Positions 60,268 through 64,000 of a stretch of DNA of 64,000 bases are shown one piece after another (the stretch's first letter is position 1; each line of letters begins with the position of its first letter). The position numbers and the translations under genes are program-made. The notes below the pieces were generated by a model. That model was not told the DNA's origin. It was given only the letters and a program-made list of their open reading frames with translations, and ran no database searches. Source of the stretch: Ilumatobacteraceae bacterium (GTDB taxonomy: Bacteria; Actinomycetota; Acidimicrobiia; Acidimicrobiales; Ilumatobacteraceae); contig JAOBWK010000070.1 in the NCBI GenBank assembly GCA_025463305.1, positions 62,001-126,000 of the forward strand, read 5' to 3'.

Positions 60268-60317
60268 CCGGATCGGTGACCGCCACCTTGGGGAAGGCGA
60301 CGGCGGCACCGATCCGG
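60268..60317 (+). ncRNA. Structured 5' leader (long hairpin)
   Basis: CCGGATCGGTG (60268-60278) pairs perfectly with 60307-60317, extended by CCGCC/GGCGG with one bulged A, giving about 16 bp of stem around a 17-nt apical loop (ACCTTGGGGAAGGCGAC). It lies right after the promoter and 50 bp before the 60370 start, so it would be a leader structure; riboregulation is possible but not shown. Confidence 0.5.
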
Positions 60318-60369
60318 TTCTCGGCCTCGCAGGCCCGCTTATTCCCCCTCTCTCCCTTCGGAGGTAGCG

Positions 60370-60783
60370 ATGGACCACCATCACCTCGCCAGCTCACTTC
60401 TCTCACGCCCGTTGTTCGACGTGATCGCATGGAACGACCCGGTCTGCGCCCACGGCACACCGTCCGATACCGATGAGGCGCTCGTCATGCTCTGCCCCGT
60501 TCTCGGCCCGTCAGCGACGCTGGTTCTTCACCGGCTGTCCCGGTACGCCGCAGCCGGACCGACGTCGTGGGAGCCGAGCGTTTTCGCCGCCACCTTCGGC
60601 TTGTCGGCAAACGCAGCCACTGGTCTGGCCGTGAAGGCACTGACCCGACTCGCCCGGTTCGGCTTCGCAACGATCGGATCGTCCACGCTCTCCGTCCGCA
60701 CGCATGTACCCCCACTGCCCCAACGGTGGCTGGCGGCGATGCCCGATTACCTGCGCGTGCACCCGACGGCCGCCGCAGCGTGA
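60370..60783 (+). CDS. Winged-helix-like protein of conjugative element
   Basis: A protein of 137 residues. SWEPSVFAATFGLSANAATGLAVKALTRLARFGFATI (ends SWEPSVFAAT and ARFGFATI) has the shape of a winged helix with a recognition helix and a following beta wing. GGAGG lies 6 bp before ATG 60370. First gene after a strong regulated promoter and ahead of ParB, it could be an element regulator. Confidence 0.6.
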   Translation: MDHHHLASSLLSRPLFDVIAWNDPVCAHGTPSDTDEALVMLCPVLGPSATLVLHRLSRYAAAGPTSWEPSVFAATFGLSANAATGLAVKALTRLARFGFATIGSSTLSVRTHVPPLPQRWLAAMPDYLRVHPTAAAA

Positions 60784-60856
60784 CCGGCCACCGGTGCGTC
60801 CCCCACCCAGGTGCCACCCGGATCACCACCCCGGTTGCTACCCGGAGGCACGTGCG

Positions 60857-61192
60857 GTGAGTCGGCCTGCGATGAGTCCAGCGCTCATATACGTGCCCCT
60901 CGCCACCGGCACGCAGATCAGGTTCCGAGTCGTCACACCCGATCACCATCCGATCACGGTCACCGTCGAGCCAGCCCTTGCAGCAGCGACCGCGCTCGCT
61001 GTCGCCCGCCACCACCCAGCCCACTACGCCGCCATCGCCGCCAGCGATGGGCGATGGCTCGAGGTCCACCTCGACGGCCACACCACGCTCATACCACCGT
61101 CCAGCGACCGCGCAGGCTGGCCCGCCACGGTGACACGAGCACTCGGGCACCTCGCCCCGTCCCCCCTGAATCCCCAAGGAGTCAGCCCATGA
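60857..61192 (+). CDS. Small hypothetical protein coupled to ParB
   Basis: 111 residues from GTG 60857 (GGAGG 8 bp upstream). It contains TQIRFRVVTPDHHPITVTVE and LALAVARHHPAHYAAIAASD-type segments and no recognised domain. Its stop overlaps ATG 61189 of the ParB-like gene. Confidence 0.55.
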   Translation: MSRPAMSPALIYVPLATGTQIRFRVVTPDHHPITVTVEPALAAATALAVARHHPAHYAAIAASDGRWLEVHLDGHTTLIPPSSDRAGWPATVTRALGHLAPSPLNPQGVSP

Positions 61193-62499
61193 CCACAACC
61201 ACCATCGAGGCAGTCGTCGAGATCGACCTCGACCACCTCGCGCCACACCCACGAAACGTCCGACGTTCCCTCGGCGACCTCAAAGACCTGACGCGATCGA
61301 TCCGCGACCGTGGCATCGAGACTCCGCTGATCGTGCTGCCGGCAGACGGCAACGGGGTGCATCACATCGTCGCCGGCCACCGCCGCCGGGCCGCCGCCGA
61401 AACTGCCGGCCTGCTAACACTGCCCTGCCTAGTCCGAGACTTCAACGACGAGGCTGATGTGCTGCTGTCGATGATCGCTGAGAACACTCAGCGCTCCGAA
61501 GGACTGAACATCGTTGACGAAGCTCAAGCGCTCGCCGCCGTGATCGACCTCCGCGGAGGCACCGTGTCGGCACGCAAGCTCGCCGCCGCGGTCGGCCACA
61601 GCGAGGGATGGGTCCGTACCCGCCTCGCACTGCTCTGCCTGCCCGACTCGGCCCTCGACGCATTGCGCGCCGCCAAGCTCACCCTCGACGTGGCCGCAGC
61701 GCTGACCGTCGCCGCCGACCACCCCGAACTGATCGATCAACTCGTCACCCAACGTGGTCTGTCGGTCTGGCATGTCGAGGCGGCCCAGCGCAAGCTGCTC
61801 GCTGACCTTGCTGTCACCGAAGCTGCAGTCCGCATCGAGGCCACTGGAGTCGCCGCCATCGGCGAGGACGAATGGCGAGCGAACCAGGCGTCGTGGAAGA
61901 CGCTCGACGACCTCGGCCTCGACCCCAAGTCACACCGCAGCGAGTCGTGTCACACCGTCGTCGTCAAGGCGCGCTACGACGGCACCGTGGTCGAGATCCC
62001 GGCCTGCATTGAGCCGCGGCGCCACCGCGGACGCAAGCCCGACAGCGAGCTCGTCGTCGCGGCATCGAGACCGTCCGAGGCAGATCAGACAGCAACCGCG
62101 GATCGGCGCGAACGCCGCCTCGCCACCCAAAGCCGCATCGACTGGGTCGGCGAACGACTCCGCACCGGACGCCCACCAGCGATCGCGGGTGCCTCTCCGT
62201 TAGCGATGGCCACATGGATCGACAGCGCCCCGTACGCGGTAACGCAGAGGGCTGTCACGCTGCTCGGGATCGATCGACCGGACGACGGCTACGTCAAGTT
62301 GCTCCAGGAGCACCTCGCGGCCGACCCGAAGCAACTCGCGACCATCGCGCTCGCGCTCGTCGCGGCGACAGCCGAGGAGTGCGCTCGCCAGTCCCCGGCC
62401 TCGACTGTCGTGGTCCGCTACCTCGACGCGATCGAACGCCTCGGCTACCAGCCCACCGATTGGGAACAGGCCAAGCGCCTCACCAACGACGCCGCCTGA
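61189..62499 (+). CDS. ParB/Srx-domain partition-like protein
   Basis: A protein of 436 residues. The ParB N-terminal nuclease-like domain is clear: IDLDHLAPHPRNVRRSLGDL, IRDRGIETPLIVLP and IVAGHRRRAAAETAG (GHRR box), then LSMIAENTQRSEGLNIVDEA and an HTH region (LAAAVGHSEGWVRTRLALL). The long C-terminal half is specific to the element. No ParA gene lies beside it, as is common for ICE-borne ParB-like proteins that regulate or stabilise the element. AAGGAG precedes the start. Confidence 0.85.
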   Translation: MTTTTIEAVVEIDLDHLAPHPRNVRRSLGDLKDLTRSIRDRGIETPLIVLPADGNGVHHIVAGHRRRAAAETAGLLTLPCLVRDFNDEADVLLSMIAENTQRSEGLNIVDEAQALAAVIDLRGGTVSARKLAAAVGHSEGWVRTRLALLCLPDSALDALRAAKLTLDVAAALTVAADHPELIDQLVTQRGLSVWHVEAAQRKLLADLAVTEAAVRIEATGVAAIGEDEWRANQASWKTLDDLGLDPKSHRSESCHTVVVKARYDGTVVEIPACIEPRRHRGRKPDSELVVAASRPSEADQTATADRRERRLATQSRIDWVGERLRTGRPPAIAGASPLAMATWIDSAPYAVTQRAVTLLGIDRPDDGYVKLLQEHLAADPKQLATIALALVAATAEECARQSPASTVVVRYLDAIERLGYQPTDWEQAKRLTNDAA

Positions 62500-62526
62500 C
62501 GCGCGCGCAACATCCAATCCGCCACC

Positions 62527-62558
62527 GAAGGCCCGAACCCCACCCGGTTCGGGCCTTC
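62527..62558 (+). terminator. Hairpin terminator after ParB gene
   Basis: A perfect 13-bp stem (GAAGGCCCGAACC against GGTTCGGGCCTTC) with a 6-nt loop, 27 bp after the ParB stop. It has no U-tract. Confidence 0.82.
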
Positions 62559-62627
62559 TCGCGCGCCCCCACAATCGCAACGCGTTTTCCCGATCTTCTG
62601 CACAGCTGCACCAATGGTGCCCGTACC

Positions 62628-62659
62628 CGTCACGAAATCGGGTTTTCACAGGCATGTGT
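62628..62659 (+). promoter_or_regulatory. 32-bp conserved element, copy D
   Basis: CGTCACGAAA, 12 bp, AGGCATGTGT on the + strand, 5 bp before the relaxase ATG. Its last bases give ATG TGT CAG TGA, whose stop overlaps the relaxase start as TGATG. Confidence 0.8.
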
Positions 62660-62664
62660 CAGTG

Positions 62665-64000
62665 ATGATGTCGTTGTGGAAACTCCGGGTCGGGGTCGAG
62701 TCGTATTACCTCGCCCAGGTCGCCTCCGGTCTCGACGAGTACTACACCGGCGCAGGTGAAGCCGCCGGCCAATGGACGGGGACCGCTTCGGAGCTACTCG
62801 GGCTCTCCGGCACCGTTGCCGGTGACGACCTGCGCGCGGTGCTCGCTGGGCTGGCCCCAGACACTGGACTGACTCCGAACGGCACACGCCTCGCGGCCCA
62901 CGCTCGACGGGTCCCTGGCTTCGACCTGACGTTCTCGGTGCCGAAGTCCGTATCGGTCGTCTACGCGCTCGGCGACCCACTGGTCCAAGCCAGCGTCGTC
63001 GAAGCATGCCAGGCGGCGTTGACCGAAGCGTTGAGCTGGTTGGAGCGCGAGGCGTGCTTCGTGCGCCGTGGAACGAACAACCGCAAGATGGCCACCGATC
63101 CAGCCGGGTTCGGGACGCGCAGGATGATCGCCGACGGCCTCGTCGCCGCCCAGTTCCCGCATCGCACCTCGAGGATGGGAGACCCTCATCTGCACTGGCA
63201 CGTGCTCGTTGCGAACACCGCTCGCGGGATTGACGGCCGCTGGACCGCTCTCGACGGAACCGCCCTTTACCGGGCGCAACGCACCGTCGGAGTCCTCTAT
63301 CAGACGGCGATGCGCCGCGAGCTCTCCCTACGGCTCGGGCTCGAGTGGGGACCGACGCACTCCGACTCAGCCGAGATCGCAGGGATCCCGACACGGGTCC
63401 TGCGCGAGTTCTCCCAACGCCACGACCAGATCGCCGAATGGCTCGACCACAGCGGCCGTTCCGGCCCTGAGGCAGCCCGCCAGGCACTCCTGGAAACGCG
63501 CACCAACAAACAGACCCAAGTGGACTTCGCGATCATCGAGGCCGAGTGGCATCAACGGGCCCAAGCCTTGGGCTGGGGTCCGGCCGAACTCGAACAACTC
63601 CTCGCCACCTCTCCCGGCACACCGCCCAACACGGACGACAACCGATGGTTCATCCGTGACGCGACCTGGCACCAGGGCGAATCGACACCAGCGGCTCGGG
63701 CAGTGCCATTTGATGAATGGGTCGACTGGTTGCTGACTACCCGTGTCACCGAGAAGTCGGGAACGTTCACCCGCTTCGACCTCACCCAGGCAATCGCCGC
63801 CGTGCTCCCGACAGGGACCACCATCACCTCCGTCGAGACCACCGTCGGTCGAGCGCTTGCCTCCCCCGCCATCGTGCAAGTAGGAGATCACTGGATCGAA
63901 CGGCGCACCATCGACGCGCAAGGGAGGATCGTCGCCGACGACCGCGAACTGCTCTACACCTCACGATCACTGCTCGCCGTCGAGCAGCAGCTTCTCGCCC
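62665..64000 (+). CDS. TrwC/MobF-family relaxase, N-terminal part (runs off window)
   Basis: The first 445 residues are present; the frame is open at the window end, where a helicase half is expected. MMSLWKLRVGVESYYLAQVA carries the catalytic Tyr pair near the N-terminus, with a second YY at 26-27. GFDLTFSVPKSVSVVYALGD and GDPHLHWHVLVANTARG (three-His metal site) are the MobF signatures. It nicks at oriT and pilots the transferred strand. GTG codons at 62656 and 62662 are alternative starts. The oriT may lie in the 165-bp gap before it. Confidence 0.9.
   Translation, partial: MMSLWKLRVGVESYYLAQVASGLDEYYTGAGEAAGQWTGTASELLGLSGTVAGDDLRAVLAGLAPDTGLTPNGTRLAAHARRVPGFDLTFSVPKSVSVVYALGDPLVQASVVEACQAALTEALSWLEREACFVRRGTNNRKMATDPAGFGTRRMIADGLVAAQFPHRTSRMGDPHLHWHVLVANTARGIDGRWTALDGTALYRAQRTVGVLYQTAMRRELSLRLGLEWGPTHSDSAEIAGIPTRVLREFSQRHDQIAEWLDHSGRSGPEAARQALLETRTNKQTQVDFAIIEAEWHQRAQALGWGPAELEQLLATSPGTPPNTDDNRWFIRDATWHQGESTPAARAVPFDEWVDWLLTTRVTEKSGTFTRFDLTQAIAAVLPTGTTITSVETTVGRALASPAIVQVGDHWIERRTIDAQGRIVADDRELLYTSRSLLAVEQQLLA

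Noticed and set aside
1..64000. CRISPR arrays or a visible integrase
   Set aside because: No regularly spaced direct repeats of 25-40 bp were seen, and no tyrosine or serine recombinase was recognised; an integrase for the element may lie beyond the right edge.

Overview
The window is high-GC, densely packed actinobacterial DNA. Many genes overlap by ATGA/GTGA, GTG starts are common, and the families present (FCD-GntR, TetR, FadD/FadE-type CoA enzymes, SCO6880-type conjugation protein, IS481) fit Actinobacteria. I lean towards an Acidimicrobiia-like lineage, but no rRNA or marker gene here fixes the taxon. There is no CRISPR array and no complete RNA gene.

Region 1 (1-16.6 kb) looks like ordinary chromosome devoted to acyl-CoA or aliphatic/alicyclic catabolism. 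It holds a gamma-glutamyltransferase end, a GntR regulator, a DsbA/FrnE-like oxidoreductase, a thiolase-like enzyme with a small partner, an SDR, an acyl-CoA dehydrogenase coupled to an aminoglycoside-phosphotransferase-like kinase (an ACAD10/11- or LvaA-like pair), a TetR regulator, an AMP-dependent acyl-CoA ligase, a flavin reductase, a GMC oxidoreductase, an enoyl-CoA hydratase and an MFS transporter. It closes with a TetR/SDR divergon whose SDR gene is broken by a perfect 29-bp tandem duplication.

Region 2 (16.75-26.4 kb) begins with a fragment resembling the 3' end of ssrA (tmRNA) and a hairpin, which is the usual footprint of island integration, followed by an IS481-family element. Next come an AlbA_2/Schlafen-like protein and a tight + strand operon: a carrier-protein-like small protein; a fusion of a thymidylate-synthase-like domain to a phosphopantetheinyl transferase; an XRE regulator; an ImmA/IrrE metallopeptidase with a chagasin-like C-terminal region; a papain-like cysteine peptidase; and a MazG-type pyrophosphohydrolase. 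Converging on it is an alpha-glutamyl/putrescinyl-thymine pyrophosphorylase-like gene. I read this as a candidate nucleotide or DNA-base hypermodification system with a built-in proteolytic switch, and it is the most interesting locus in the window.

Region 3 (26.7-64 kb, running off the right end) is an integrative conjugative element or conjugative island: ArdC-like antirestriction protein, TraG/VirD4 coupling protein, CHC2/Toprim primase, VirB4-like ATPase, SCO6880-like protein, VirB6-, VirB2- and VirB1-like proteins, ParB and a TrwC/MobF relaxase. A complete Tad/Flp pilus operon (44.9-56.6 kb) is embedded in it. Two cargo slots carry likely defence genes: a DUF2971 protein with two putative nucleases (41.8-44.8 kb), and a Tse2-like toxin-domain protein overlapping a reverse transcriptase (57.8-60.1 kb). 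Five copies of a 32-bp element (ACACATGCCT, 12 bp, TTTCGTGACG) lie in intergenic gaps of this element only, two of them directly before conjugation genes. They probably form a shared regulatory site. No integrase or second attachment site is visible.
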